From: Corynebacterium stationis
GTDB taxonomy: Bacteria > Actinomycetota > Actinomycetes > Mycobacteriales > Mycobacteriaceae
Reading direction: 5' to 3'
Assembly: GCF_001941345.1 (NCBI RefSeq)
Contig: NZ_CP009251.1
Span: forward strand, 248,001 to 312,000
DNA: 64,000 nt
The translations under genes were made by a program, and so were the position numbers. This document shows, piece after piece, positions 36,816-49,064 of this stretch (position 1 is its first letter; the number at the start of each line of letters is the position of its first letter). Under the pieces are notes generated by a model. It saw only the letters and a list, made by a program, of their open reading frames with translations. It searched no databases and had not been told where the DNA came from.

Positions 36816-38093
36816 TTAGGACTCCTTTTCTTGGCGCTCGAGGGCCTTTTTCAAATCGCGAAACGCGGTGTAATTCGCCAGAACTTCCACGCGTCCCGGC
36901 GGACAGGAATCAATCGCTGCGACCGGATCGGGGATTAGCTCATGCCTGATGTCGGCGTAGACCAAACGCACCGCCAAATCCGTGCCGCGCTCACCGGCGG
37001 CTTTGACGGGAAGGTCTTCAAAGTCTTCGAATTTCACATCCCACAGCCAGGACATATCCACGCCATCGGCAACCTGGCCATTGGTGGCAATAACGAGTCC
37101 GTCGGCGGTGCGGTCAATCATTGACAAGGCTTCTTGCCAGCCGGCTGGGTTCTTGGCCAGCAGCAGGCGAATCTGGTGCTCACCCCGCTGGATGGTGGAG
37201 TAGCGTCCGGCGACATCGACGACCTGCTCAGCAGCACTTTCAGCGGCCTCAAGGTCAACATCGAAAGCCTCTACTGCAGCGGCAATGGCTTGGGCCGCAT
37301 TGCCGCGGTTCGCCCGGCCCGGCAGCGCGAGGTTTAAATCAGTGTGGCCAGCAGGGGTGACCAGGCCACCATCATCTACTGCCCAAGCTGGGGTGGGGCG
37401 GCGGAACTCGCGGCCATCGGCAAGCTTTTTCACCGCGTACCAATCATCGTCGGTGCGCACAATGTGCCCTCCGGTGCGCGGACAGCTGACGGAATCGCCT
37501 AACCAGCCCGCACCCGCAGAAACCCAAATGACATTCTTGGCGTCAAAAGCAACAGAGGTCATCAGCACGTCATCGCAGTTGGCAATAACTAGCATGTCGG
37601 GGTTGGCCTCGACCGCACCGCGCAGTGCGCGTTCAATCTTGTTGATTTCACCTACGCGGTCGAGCTGGTCGCGCGAAAGGTTCAACAACACCAGGGCCTG
37701 GGTTTTAAGCGCCTCTGCGACGTGTGGAACGTGTAGCTCATCGACTTCTAACACGATATGCGAAGCATTTTCAGCAGCCATCAACGCGGAAACAATACCC
37801 GCGTCCATATTGTCGCCGCCGTCATTGGTAGCGATGTCATATTTCTTATTCATCGCGGCTGCGAGCATGCGCGTGGTGGTGGATTTGCCGTTGGTGCCGG
37901 TGACAATCACCGCGGGACGATCGCCTGCCAGTTGTTCCATGATGCCCGGATCGATGGCACGGGCTACTAGTCCGCCAATCATTCCTCCGGCGCCGCGGCC
38001 GGTTGCCCGGGAGGCAAAGGTGGCTAGGTGTGCTGCAGCCACAGCGGTTTTAGCGCGTAACTTCTTTATTTGTCGCGGCAGTTGAAAACTCAT
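36816..38093 (-). CDS. murT: Lipid II isoglutaminyl synthase, ligase subunit MurT
   Basis: A 425-residue Mur-ligase-like protein: VTGTNGKSTTTRML near residue 63 binds ATP, and VDMSWLWDVKFEDF near 345 holds the conserved Asp of MurT. The Mur-ligase middle domain of Staphylococcus MurT carries a four-cysteine zinc ribbon. Here the equivalent stretch (37410-37495) reads SCPRTGGHIV and keeps one Cys only. TAGCCT lies six bases before the ATG (38100-38105), so the mRNA is probably leaderless. Operon with gatD. Confidence 0.93.
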   Translation of the reverse strand: MSFQLPRQIKKLRAKTAVAAAHLATFASRATGRGAGGMIGGLVARAIDPGIMEQLAGDRPAVIVTGTNGKSTTTRMLAAAMNKKYDIATNDGGDNMDAGIVSALMAAENASHIVLEVDELHVPHVAEALKTQALVLLNLSRDQLDRVGEINKIERALRGAVEANPDMLVIANCDDVLMTSVAFDAKNVIWVSAGAGWLGDSVSCPRTGGHIVRTDDDWYAVKKLADGREFRRPTPAWAVDDGGLVTPAGHTDLNLALPGRANRGNAAQAIAAAVEAFDVDLEAAESAAEQVVDVAGRYSTIQRGEHQIRLLLAKNPAGWQEALSMIDRTADGLVIATNGQVADGVDMSWLWDVKFEDFEDLPVKAAGERGTDLAVRLVYADIRHELIPDPVAAIDSCPPGRVEVLANYTAFRDLKKALERQEKES

Positions 38094-38151
38094 GGTTCTA
38101 GGCTAGTCGGATTCAGCGCCGCAACGTTATATTGCAGTGCTCGCGCCGGGG

Positions 38152-39930
38152 TTAAGACTGCTTTTTCTCCGCGCTTTTAGCGCCGGAGTCTGCTGCGCTG
38201 GTACCGGATCCGCGGTTGTCTTGGTTGCGTGACCGATTGCGGTTTCGCCCGCCACGTCCACCGCGACGCCGCCGACGGTTGGAGGACTTAGCGTTGCCTG
38301 ACTGGTTGTTTCCACCATGGTTGTTACCGTCTTGGCTCTTGCCCGGCTGGGACTTTCCAGATTGGGCACCTTGCTCGGTCTGAGGCTGTGCCGAACCCTG
38401 CGCTGTGTCTTGGCCCTGGTTGTTATTTTGGCTATTGCCACCTTGGCTGTGGTTACCAGCGTGCGCTGCATTGGTGCTGCCGCTGCCGCTGCGACGGCGG
38501 CGACGTCGACGATTGCTGGACTGGCTACCGCCGGTATTCGACGAGCTAGCGCCAGTGGAGGCGTTGCCGGAGGTGTTGCTGCGGCGTGGAGCAGAGCTGG
38601 AATTTGGATTGCGGCGCTGCGGACGTGGAGCCGTGGTGGGCTTTTCTTCCACCTGCGGCTCTGGGCCGGCTTCTTCGATGCGCTTGAGCGCAGCCAAGAA
38701 TGCCTCATCACCCATGAGCGGGATATCTTTGCGGTCGGCGTGCATTGCTTTGCCCACCAGGTCAGTGGTGATATTGCAGACGACAACGGAAGTTTCTCGC
38801 GAGAGCTTTTCGACGTAGTTGAGTTCTTCACGCACGCCAGCTTCGATGATGATGTCGGGATCCATCGCGATTTCAGGCGCGACGACAAATTCCATACCGC
38901 GCACCAACTCTCGCCCAGGCACATACGGGCCGGGGTTGTGGTGCATGCGCGGGGCATCCATGGCATCGACACGGATGTGTGAGCGCTGGAGCCCGAATTT
39001 ATCGGCGCGCAGCTCAGATGGATCCAGGCATACAACATCGCCACGTTTTGCTTGCAAGCTGTGCAGCTGCCACAACAAATTCGTTTCCGCACGTGCGGTA
39101 TCTTCCGCGGAGCGTTGGGCACGCTCGACGGTCGCGGTTGGTGGGGCAGTTGGAATGCCGGTGGCTAGAGCTACCGAAGCTAGACGGAGATCCGTAAGCG
39201 GAAGCTCATGGCGGCGCGCGGTTGCCAAAGTATCAATGATGCCCTGAGGACGGGGGATATGTCCGACCTTGATGCGTCGCGAGCGGCTGCGACCATTGCG
39301 GTTGCGCGAGCGGTTTTGACGTGCAGCTGCAGTCATGGCGCGGCGTGCTTCAGAGACCAAAAATCCCCAGGTCACCGTGGCATCGTGCACGATGATCGTA
39401 CGGTCATCGATAATGCGATCGATGCGCTTTAAAGCCTTGCTGAAAGGAATACCCGCAGAGACTTCTTCATGGCTTAAACCATGCTGATGTTTGGGGCCGG
39501 GATCTGAATCCGGGCAAAAGACCAGAAAAGTTGCGTCCCCGATTTCGCCTTCAGCGTTATAGGTCACGGCGTCGAAAGAAATCAGCCTTGAAGTCGCGGG
39601 ATGAATCCCTGAGGCGCCTAAAGATACAGCGACATAGGGAAATTGTTGTACTGCCTCGCGCCGCGCTAATTCAGCTTCGCTGGGGCGACGTTCACCGTGC
39701 TGGCGCTCACTAGAGTTGTGCTCAGGACTTTTGGCAGATGCTAAATCCTGCTCGGAGCTATCAGCTGCCGGAGTTGCAGACGCAGGTGTCCCAGGTTGCG
39801 CAGCCGGCCATGAACCGGGCAGTGGGCGCGCTGTTTCGGAAGATTCCGCAGCCTTGCGCGCGGAGGCAGCACGGCGCGACCTGGAGACCGTGTGGCGGCC
39901 AGTGCGCTGATTATCATTCGTGCTAGTCAT
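38152..39930 (-). CDS. DnaQ-like exonuclease-fold protein with BRCT-like domain and Arg/Gly-rich tail
   Basis: A 592-residue protein at the position where C. glutamicum has a gene annotated as a polymerase III epsilon-like protein. A disordered N-terminus (1-95) is followed by a DnaQ-like fold (about 97-245, YVAVSLGASGIHPATSRL). The DEDDh residues are not evident: the DxE of motif I is replaced by SLG and the motif II region reads HDATVTWGFL. A BRCT-like segment lies near 340-420 (GMEFVVAPEI, VVVCNITTDLVGKAM). The last 150 residues are Asn/Ser/Gln-rich with RRRRRRRSG and RGGRGG clusters suited to RNA or DNA binding. TAGACT is seven bases before the ATG. Probably a non-catalytic scaffold; role unknown. 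Confidence 0.75.
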   Translation of the reverse strand: MTSTNDNQRTGRHTVSRSRRAASARKAAESSETARPLPGSWPAAQPGTPASATPAADSSEQDLASAKSPEHNSSERQHGERRPSEAELARREAVQQFPYVAVSLGASGIHPATSRLISFDAVTYNAEGEIGDATFLVFCPDSDPGPKHQHGLSHEEVSAGIPFSKALKRIDRIIDDRTIIVHDATVTWGFLVSEARRAMTAAARQNRSRNRNGRSRSRRIKVGHIPRPQGIIDTLATARRHELPLTDLRLASVALATGIPTAPPTATVERAQRSAEDTARAETNLLWQLHSLQAKRGDVVCLDPSELRADKFGLQRSHIRVDAMDAPRMHHNPGPYVPGRELVRGMEFVVAPEIAMDPDIIIEAGVREELNYVEKLSRETSVVVCNITTDLVGKAMHADRKDIPLMGDEAFLAALKRIEEAGPEPQVEEKPTTAPRPQRRNPNSSSAPRRSNTSGNASTGASSSNTGGSQSSNRRRRRRRSGSGSTNAAHAGNHSQGGNSQNNNQGQDTAQGSAQPQTEQGAQSGKSQPGKSQDGNNHGGNNQSGNAKSSNRRRRRGGRGGRNRNRSRNQDNRGSGTSAADSGAKSAEKKQS

Positions 39931-40023
39931 CGCAATTAGTCTAGTTCACCCTTCTTGAGTGATGGAGTTCAGCCACCCTGTGGCGGAGGAATCTTCCACG
40001 TTTAAACCCCACCGCGAACAAAG

Positions 40024-40061
40024 CCCCAGAGTCCGAAGAAAGATTCCCGGAGACTCTGGGG
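40024..40061 (-). terminator. Terminator of leuA
   Basis: CCCCAGAGTCTCCG pairs with CGGACTCTGGGG (one unpaired base), followed on the minus strand by CTTTGTT. Confidence 0.65.
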
Positions 40062-40081
40062 TTATGAAATTTCTGAAGCGA

Positions 40082-41920
<1,839 letters not shown>

Positions 41921-42006
41921 TTAAACCAGATGTAGACGACGGTGACGTAGTGAGAAACGTGGTCAATGCCCATGATAGGAGGGCTTCATCTGTATTTTTC
42001 CGTGTC

Positions 42007-42050
42007 GTACGACCGGCAGAACAAACTCCGCGACGGGGTGCCGGTCGTAC
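42007..42050 (-). promoter_or_regulatory. Leader hairpin of leuA (candidate attenuator)
   Basis: A perfect 12-base inverted repeat (GTACGACCGGCA / TGCCGGTCGTAC) with a 20-base loop starts 10 bases after the leader-peptide stop, reading on the minus strand. It is not followed by a U run, so it may act as an anti-terminator, a pause structure or a translational switch. Confidence 0.6.
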
Positions 42051-42059
42051 TTGAAACGA

Positions 42060-42110
42060 CTACTGGAACCCGCCGCGGCAAAGAAGGAGTTGCCGTGCCC
42101 GGAAAGTCAT
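42060..42110 (-). CDS. leuL: Leucine leader peptide
   Basis: A 16-residue reading, MTFRARQLLLCRGGFQ, with three consecutive Leu codons (CTC CTT CTT) and a TAG stop. TAGGAT (42123-42118) lies seven bases before its ATG, so the transcript starts at or next to the initiation codon and the peptide is the first thing translated. The hairpin at 42007-42050 follows directly. Ribosome stalling on Leu codons would sense charged tRNA-Leu. The symbol follows the known C. glutamicum leuA leader arrangement. Confidence 0.72.
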   Translation of the reverse strand: MTFRARQLLLCRGGFQ

Positions 42111-42296
42111 ACGCGTTATCCTAGCGCATGATGTGACCTTCGGCGTGTGAAATTTTAAGTGTTACCCCCTCCAGGTGTGCAGCAGTTTCTCACATCATGG
42201 GAAAACCATTTCGTGTCCTGGCTAAAGTTTTACTCTTTCGGGCTCTTTTAACGGGTGTGATTGCGTGAAGGCGGGGGCAAGCTAGGATCGAGTGCT

Positions 42297-43538
42297 ATGA
42301 ATGACCGGCCCACAGCTGCCCAGACCGCGCACATTGATGCAGGCCCGGATACGAAGTCCGCATCAAAAGTGGCGCGGGTCGTGGCCCTGGATAAGTGGCC
42401 TGGTGCGGCAGCGGGTGCATCGACAAGCTCTTTAGCGCGAAGCACTTCTGCCTGGAGCTGGGTCCTGGCCCTGATTATTGTCAGCGTGGGCACCATGGCG
42501 CGTTTGGCCGTGCTGGCGGTTTTAGCAGCGGTCAACGATGACAATGTGTGGGGACTGTTAAATAAATGGGATGCGGCGCACTACGTCGATATTGCGCGCG
42601 CCGGGTATTTCTCCGGCACCATCGGAGGGGTTTCTGCCGAAGAAATTCGGCTGGCCTTCTTTCCGGCCTTTCCCATGATTATGCGGGTCATCTCCAACCT
42701 GACGGGTGTCGATTATGCCATTGCGGGGATGATCTTCAACTTCTTTGCCACGGTCTTTCTAGCGCGCGGCGTTATGGCTTTGACCGCGCGCTGGGGCTAT
42801 GGAATTAAAGAGCAAAGTGCTGCGGCGGTGGTGGTGACCATGGCGCCGATGTCCATTGTTTTCAATATGCCCTATACCGAGGCGCTCTTTGGGGCTTTGG
42901 CCATCTGGGCGCTGGTGGCATTGGTGGATAAAAGCTGGTGGATGGCCGGGGTGATCATCTGCGCGCTAGCTTTTGTGCGCATTACTGCCATTGCCTTGGT
43001 GGCGGTATTTGCTCTCATGGTGCTGCTTCATGCCCGAAGTTCCTGGAAGGCTTGGCTGGCGCTGGTGATTTCTCCGCTGCCGCTTATTGGCTATATCTGG
43101 TGGGCATCACAGCAGCTCGAAGGGGTGGGCGGCTATTTTGGTACCCAAGAAAAGCACTGGAATTCCGGCTTAGATTTCGGGCAAGCAACTGCACGCTGGA
43201 TTTTTGAAACCCTCACTTCTGCCGATAACACGGGCTATTTGCTCAGCACCATGGTTTTGCTTGGCGTGCCTTTCGCGCTGATCTTGGCGTGGCGGCGCGT
43301 TGATACTGGCACCTGGTTATTTAGCCTGGCGCTGGCAGCGAATGTCATTTTATCTGATGGCGTGATGCATTCTCGCCCACGCTTGTTGCTGCCTGCTGCC
43401 GTGCTTTTTATCCCGTGGGCACAGGGCGCGCTCAAACATCTGCCGGGGTGGGCGGCCTGGACTTTAATCATTGGCTGGGCAGCATTTGGCACCTGGTTTT
43501 CGGCTTATATGCTGGCAGTATTTCCCTGGGCGATTTAG
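42297..43538 (+). CDS. PIG-V-like GT-C membrane mannosyltransferase, putative
   Basis: A 413-residue protein with about ten membrane helices. The extracytoplasmic segment WDAAHYVDIARAGY after the first helix matches the GPI mannosyltransferase PIG-V family, where the Asp contacts the polyprenyl-phosphate sugar donor; AFFPAFPMIMR and FNMPYTEALF follow in the usual order. In Corynebacteriales such GT-C proteins glycosylate lipoglycans or proteins. The ATG at 42297 was chosen because TAGGAT (42283-42288) lies eight bases upstream. It ends convergently with the DMT transporter, overlapping by four bases. Substrate not predictable. Confidence 0.75.
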   Translation: MNDRPTAAQTAHIDAGPDTKSASKVARVVALDKWPGAAAGASTSSLARSTSAWSWVLALIIVSVGTMARLAVLAVLAAVNDDNVWGLLNKWDAAHYVDIARAGYFSGTIGGVSAEEIRLAFFPAFPMIMRVISNLTGVDYAIAGMIFNFFATVFLARGVMALTARWGYGIKEQSAAAVVVTMAPMSIVFNMPYTEALFGALAIWALVALVDKSWWMAGVIICALAFVRITAIALVAVFALMVLLHARSSWKAWLALVISPLPLIGYIWWASQQLEGVGGYFGTQEKHWNSGLDFGQATARWIFETLTSADNTGYLLSTMVLLGVPFALILAWRRVDTGTWLFSLALAANVILSDGVMHSRPRLLLPAAVLFIPWAQGALKHLPGWAAWTLIIGWAAFGTWFSAYMLAVFPWAI

Positions 43539-44524
43539 TTTGGCTGCGTGGACACTTTTACGCGCGGCAAGGTGCTCATCGGCTTTTGTGAGAGCACGAT
43601 GGTGGCTATCACCATGGTTGCGACGGCCAGTGCCATAACTAGCCAGCCCAGTACACTGCGGACCTGAAATTGCTCATGCAATACCGCGTATCCTAAGGAA
43701 AATGCGATAAGCGGTTCGATGATTTTCATTGCTGGTAATGAGTGCTTGAGTGGTCCCGCGTGGAAAGAATATTGTTGCAACACCGTGCCAGCACCGGCGG
43801 CAAATATTAGCGCATATAAAGGCCAGGACTTCAGCAACTCACCTAACCCGGCGGCCGTGAAGGTATCCACTACAGCCTTCGATAACAGAGCGACGTAGCC
43901 ATATAAAATCCCGCACACCACCCCCAGCAGCAACGCGCGTTGGGTACGGATACGTGAAGCAGCCACACCGAAAGCGGCCATTAGGGCAAAGCCGAGGGCA
44001 AATGCCGGCAGCCAGCGCGCCAGCGGCGGAGAAGTAATTCCGCCGGTCGGGCGTCCAAAGACCAAGATGACCCCAACCGACAGGGTTAAAAGACTGCACC
44101 AGAACAGCTCTTCCGAAGACATACGCCGGTTTTGGTACCAGGCAGCCAGCGGCAGGGTAAACATCAAAGACAGCACCAAAATGGGCTGAACAATCAACAA
44201 GGTGCCAAAACCTAGCGCAATAACTTGCAGGCCGTAGGCAATCACGGCGCTGGCAGTGCCAATCCACCACACCGGGTTGCGCATGGCAGTGCGCATGACG
44301 CCGTGACGGGCGTTTTCAGCGATTCTTTGCCGAATGACGGTGCCCCAGGCAATAACTAGTGCAGATGACAGGGCAAATGCGATTGCTACAAGGTTGGACA
44401 GCACGAGATATACCGTAGTGAAAAACTGGTGCATGCGGAAATGCACAGCCCAGTCGGAAGTAGTAGGTGTTGACGCAACGCTTGTCGATGCTCCCTTCAG
44501 ATTTCCAAGTACTGGACTCTTCAT
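43535..44524 (-). CDS. DMT-superfamily (EamA-like) transporter
   Basis: About 329 residues with nine or ten membrane helices arranged as two EamA-like repeats, including the end-of-repeat segments VQPILVLSLMFTLPLAAW and KIIEPLIAFSLGYAVLHEQF. Such proteins export amino acids or metabolites. The start is uncertain: ATG codons at 44629, 44524 and 44434 are all possible, and none has a strong ribosome site; 44524 gives a moderate N-terminal tail before the first helix. The location beside lysC-asd suggests, but does not show, amino-acid transport. Confidence 0.78.
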   Translation of the reverse strand: MKSPVLGNLKGASTSVASTPTTSDWAVHFRMHQFFTTVYLVLSNLVAIAFALSSALVIAWGTVIRQRIAENARHGVMRTAMRNPVWWIGTASAVIAYGLQVIALGFGTLLIVQPILVLSLMFTLPLAAWYQNRRMSSEELFWCSLLTLSVGVILVFGRPTGGITSPPLARWLPAFALGFALMAAFGVAASRIRTQRALLLGVVCGILYGYVALLSKAVVDTFTAAGLGELLKSWPLYALIFAAGAGTVLQQYSFHAGPLKHSLPAMKIIEPLIAFSLGYAVLHEQFQVRSVLGWLVMALAVATMVIATIVLSQKPMSTLPRVKVSTQPN

Positions 44525-44751
44525 CTCAAAAACGAGGCTTGGGCTATGGCTAAACAGTGAAAACCTGTACCATGACAATTTGACTACTAAGTGATAGAAA
44601 TTAAGCAGTAATTCGATGTCACCGCTCATATTGCAGCTTCTGCATAGATTTTAGAAGTTGTGGAATGAAAAGAAATCCGTGGTGTATGGCGAACTACAGT
44701 AAAATTTTCACTGGCAATTTATAAGGACTAGGCGAAAGGCGGCAATACGAC

Positions 44752-46017
44752 GTGGCCCTCATCGTTCAAAAGTACGGAGGCTCCTCTTTGGAGTCCGCCG
44801 AACGTATTCGCGCAGTAGCAGAGCGAATTGTGGCAACGAAAAAAGCTGGCAACGACGTGGTTGTTGTCTGCTCCGCCATGGGTGATACGACCGATGAATT
44901 ATTAGATCTAGCAGCACAGGTAAACCCCGTGCCACCGCAACGTGAGATGGATATGCTGCTGACCGCTGGTGAGCGTATTTCTAATGCACTGGTGGCTATG
45001 GCGGTGGAATCTTTAGGCGCGACTGCGCAATCTTTCACCGGTTCCCAAGCTGGTGTGCTGACCACGGAGCGCCACGGTAACGCACGCATCGTGGATGTTA
45101 CCCCGGGGCGTTTGCAAGAAGCGCTGGATAAGGGTCGTATTTGTATTGTCGCTGGTTTCCAAGGTGTAAATAAAGACACCCGCGATGTCACTACCTTGGG
45201 CCGTGGTGGTTCCGATACCACGGCTGTCGCACTGGCTGCGGCGCTGAATGCGGATGTATGTGAGATTTACTCCGACGTCGATGGTGTCTATACCGCGGAT
45301 CCGCGCATTGTTCCTAATGCGCGCAAGCTGGACAAGTTGTCTTTTGAAGAAATGCTGGAGCTAGCCGCAGTTGGTTCCAAGATTTTGGTTCTGCGCAGTG
45401 TGGAGTATGCGCGTGCCTTTAATGTTCCACTTCGAGTTCGTTCGTCTTATAGCAGTGATACCGGCACGTTGATTGCCGGCTCAATGGAGGATATTCCCAT
45501 GGAAGAAGCAGTATTAACTGGTGTAGCAACCGATAAGACCGAAGCTAAGGTCACCGTCTTGGGCATTCCGGACAAGCCGGGTGAGGCGGCGAAGGTCTTC
45601 CGCGCTGTAGCGGATGCAGAAATCAACATCGATATGGTTTTGCAGAACGTCTCTTCTTTGGAAGACGGCAAGACTGACATCACCTTTACCTGCCCACGCA
45701 CCGACGGCCCACGTGCCATGGAGATTTTGTCCAAGATGAAAGAAGAATTCTCTTGGGGCAATGTGCTCTATGACGATCAGGTGGGCAAGGTCTCGCTGGT
45801 CGGCGCAGGTATGAAGTCGCACCCAGGCGTGACCGCTGATTTCACCGAAGCACTGCGTGATGTGAACGTGAATATAGAGCTGATTTCTACCTCTGAAATC
45901 CGCATTTCCGTTCTCGTACGTGAAGCTGACTTGGATCGTTCTGCACGCGCGTTGCACGAGACCTTCCAGCTGGGCGGCGAAGAAGAAGCGACAGTCTACG
46001 CAGGCACTGGCCGTTAA
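44752..46017 (+). CDS. lysC: Aspartokinase
   Basis: A 421-residue aspartate kinase opening the lysine/threonine/methionine branch. The kinase domain begins [15 protein letters not shown] and includes [13 protein letters not shown]; two ACT domains follow from about residue 265. Residues known from C. glutamicum as feedback-control positions are wild type: A279, S301, T308 and T311. The start is GTG at 44752. An internal ATG at 45499 (Met250) has GGAGG eight bases upstream and matches the start of the separate beta subunit in C. glutamicum, giving an alpha2beta2 enzyme. Followed by asd. Confidence 0.97.
   Translation: MALIVQKYGGSSLESAERIRAVAERIVATKKAGNDVVVVCSAMGDTTDELLDLAAQVNPVPPQREMDMLLTAGERISNALVAMAVESLGATAQSFTGSQAGVLTTERHGNARIVDVTPGRLQEALDKGRICIVAGFQGVNKDTRDVTTLGRGGSDTTAVALAAALNADVCEIYSDVDGVYTADPRIVPNARKLDKLSFEEMLELAAVGSKILVLRSVEYARAFNVPLRVRSSYSSDTGTLIAGSMEDIPMEEAVLTGVATDKTEAKVTVLGIPDKPGEAAKVFRAVADAEINIDMVLQNVSSLEDGKTDITFTCPRTDGPRAMEILSKMKEEFSWGNVLYDDQVGKVSLVGAGMKSHPGVTADFTEALRDVNVNIELISTSEIRISVLVREADLDRSARALHETFQLGGEEEATVYAGTGR
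45486..46017 (+). other. Internal translation start for aspartokinase beta subunit
   Basis: GGAGG at 45486-45490 and ATG at 45499-45501 lie in frame within lysC. Translation from here gives a 172-residue regulatory subunit starting [13 protein letters not shown], containing both ACT domains. This mirrors the known overlapping lysC-alpha and lysC-beta genes of C. glutamicum. Confidence 0.8.
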
Positions 46018-46083
46018 GGCCGGACGCTAGAAATTATTTAAACTTTCATTAAGTTTCACACTCATCAAGACAGGGTTGATTAA

Positions 46084-47118
<1,035 letters not shown>

Positions 47119-47124
47119 ACAAAC

Positions 47125-47197
47125 AAAAATCCACCTGGTCGAACCTCGCTTTTGAAAGCCATATTTTAAAAGGAGTGCGAATCCAGGTGGATTTTTT
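47125..47197. terminator. Bidirectional terminator between asd and the YkvI-like gene
   Basis: AAAAATCCACCTGG (47125 onward) and CCAGGTGGATTTTTT (47183-47197) form an inverted repeat with A and T runs at both ends. The long loop contains further short pairing. Confidence 0.75.
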
Positions 47198-47220
47198 ATG
47201 CCGTATCGATGCTATTTTCC

Positions 47221-48705
47221 TTAGCTCTGCTTAGCTGCGGTATCTTCCGGCCCGCCGAAATCTAGGTCAGTATCTAGGCCCGCATCCGGGGTAGTGGTTG
47301 GCGCCGCGGCTGCCTTAGTGTCCGTCTCCGAAGCTGCCGGCGCTGTCGCTGCAGCTGAGGTCGAGGGTGCAGTTGCCACTTCTTCTTCTGGAACCTCTGG
47401 CTTGGTGTGCTGCACATAAGTGACGGAAGGCGCTGGGTCTTCGCGGTCGAAGCCTTCGAGCGCAGCATCGGATTCGAGTTCGTCGAGGACTTCATCGGAA
47501 ACCACTTCGACGAATTCTGGGGTGTCCATGTTGGACTCGGTGGCAAGTTTTGCCAGTTCACGTTCGTTCTTCTTCGTGAAACGCTTGCGGGGATCCAGTT
47601 TGCGTGCAACCAATTGACGTGCGCGCAGGCGACGGTCAGTTTCGGTTTTAACCTTGTTGCGGTTTTTGAGCCATGCGAAGGACATCACCACGATCATTAA
47701 GATGCCGATGTAGCCCAAGATTGGGTACACGTTGGCAACCAATGACTGGAAGCCGACGAAGGAGAGTGCGAAGCCGAATAAACAAGCAATAACGTACACA
47801 CTGTAGAACCGACTTGGTTTATCGCGGGTTAGGCGCTTTGCCATGGCGTAGAACATACCCACTGCGGTATTAAAAATCATGCCGAAAATAGCGAAAGTCA
47901 TGATGTAGCCCAGTGCTGGGTTAATACCATTAATAAGGGCAAGAACTGGAAGGTCAGTTCCGTTAACTTCGGGAGCAATGAAGAATAGGGAAGAAACCAG
48001 CAAGGCGAGCAGCAACAACGTGGTCAGGCCGCCCAAAATGCCACCCATTCCGACTGCACGGTTATCCAAAATATTGCCACCGATAACAATTGCCATGGAA
48101 ACTGCACACATGATGTTCAAACCGGTGTAGTTCATCGCAGAGAGCCACCAGTTTGGCAGTGGGCCGGCGACGTTATTTACCGCATACTCATGAGCTGCGG
48201 CGATATTTAAATCAGAGGTCAGCAAGGTGTAGCTTGTGACACCCACGATCAAAATGATGATCACCGGCGTGATAGCCCCGATAACAGCGGTAACTTTGTC
48301 TACGTTTAGTAGACCAGTGGCAAGCACGAGAACCAGCATGATGAGTGCACCAACGAAAATCGGAAGGCCCTTGAATTGCTGGGCTAAGTTAGAACCCGCA
48401 CCTGCGAACATCACAAAGCCGATGCTGAATAGAGTAATCAAGGTTCCAATATCTAGGATTTTGGAAGTAATTGGACCAGAAACTCGGTCATATACTGCAG
48501 TGTGCTCATTGGCTTGGAAGTAGGAACCAAGCTGCAAGACGGCAATACCCGTAATCGTGGTTAGAGCCGCGGCGACGATAACGCCCCACAAGCCCATCTC
48601 ACCGAAAGAGACGAAGTACTGCATTGCTTCCTGGCCGGAAGCAAAACCGGCACCCACAAGGACACCGACAAACGCCATGGAAATACCCAATGCGCGTTTA
48701 ATCAT
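47221..48705 (-). CDS. YkvI-family membrane protein with acidic cytoplasmic tail
   Basis: A 494-residue protein with about ten to twelve helices in residues 1-340. The N-terminal SMAFVGVLVGAGFASGQEA is typical of the YkvI group in the APC (LeuT-fold) superfamily. A charged linker and a roughly 90-residue Ala/Thr/Pro/acid-rich tail follow, absent from short family members. The substrate is unknown. About 350 bases precede it, with a possible minus-strand promoter near 48870 and hence a long 5' leader. Convergent with asd. Confidence 0.78.
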   Translation of the reverse strand: MIKRALGISMAFVGVLVGAGFASGQEAMQYFVSFGEMGLWGVIVAAALTTITGIAVLQLGSYFQANEHTAVYDRVSGPITSKILDIGTLITLFSIGFVMFAGAGSNLAQQFKGLPIFVGALIMLVLVLATGLLNVDKVTAVIGAITPVIIILIVGVTSYTLLTSDLNIAAAHEYAVNNVAGPLPNWWLSAMNYTGLNIMCAVSMAIVIGGNILDNRAVGMGGILGGLTTLLLLALLVSSLFFIAPEVNGTDLPVLALINGINPALGYIMTFAIFGMIFNTAVGMFYAMAKRLTRDKPSRFYSVYVIACLFGFALSFVGFQSLVANVYPILGYIGILMIVVMSFAWLKNRNKVKTETDRRLRARQLVARKLDPRKRFTKKNERELAKLATESNMDTPEFVEVVSDEVLDELESDAALEGFDREDPAPSVTYVQHTKPEVPEEEVATAPSTSAAATAPAASETDTKAAAAPTTTPDAGLDTDLDFGGPEDTAAKQS

Positions 48706-49064
48706 GGAAAGACAACTCCAAATCGATTAATTTATCTCACGCAAAACGCGAAGAGCATCCACAAACAAGCTCGGCCCCCCACGTGTTGCGGTTAGCTCAA
48801 CGTCAGCAATGAAATGCCAACAAAATGGTTAATGCAAAAGTATCCGGCCTTTGGGTGCAAAAGCCGTACAATAGCTCCAACCTACAAAGCTGGGTGATTC
48901 ATGTCATCTAAAAACCATCCGATTAAAGATAAATTCATCGAGTAGTTGAGATGATTCGGCTGCTAGAGCGCAGTAAAACGTGGACTATCAACATTGTGTA
49001 ACAATTGGGCGTTGCCTGGATGCAGGGTGTCCCAGCAAGCACCATCTGATGCCAAGAAGCGACT
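48706..49064. other. Intergenic region upstream of the YkvI-like gene
   Basis: 359 bases between the YkvI-like start and the end of sigC. On the minus strand a TATTGT hexamer near 48870 could give a leader of roughly 150 bases. No open frame, tRNA or convincing terminator was seen. Confidence 0.4.
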
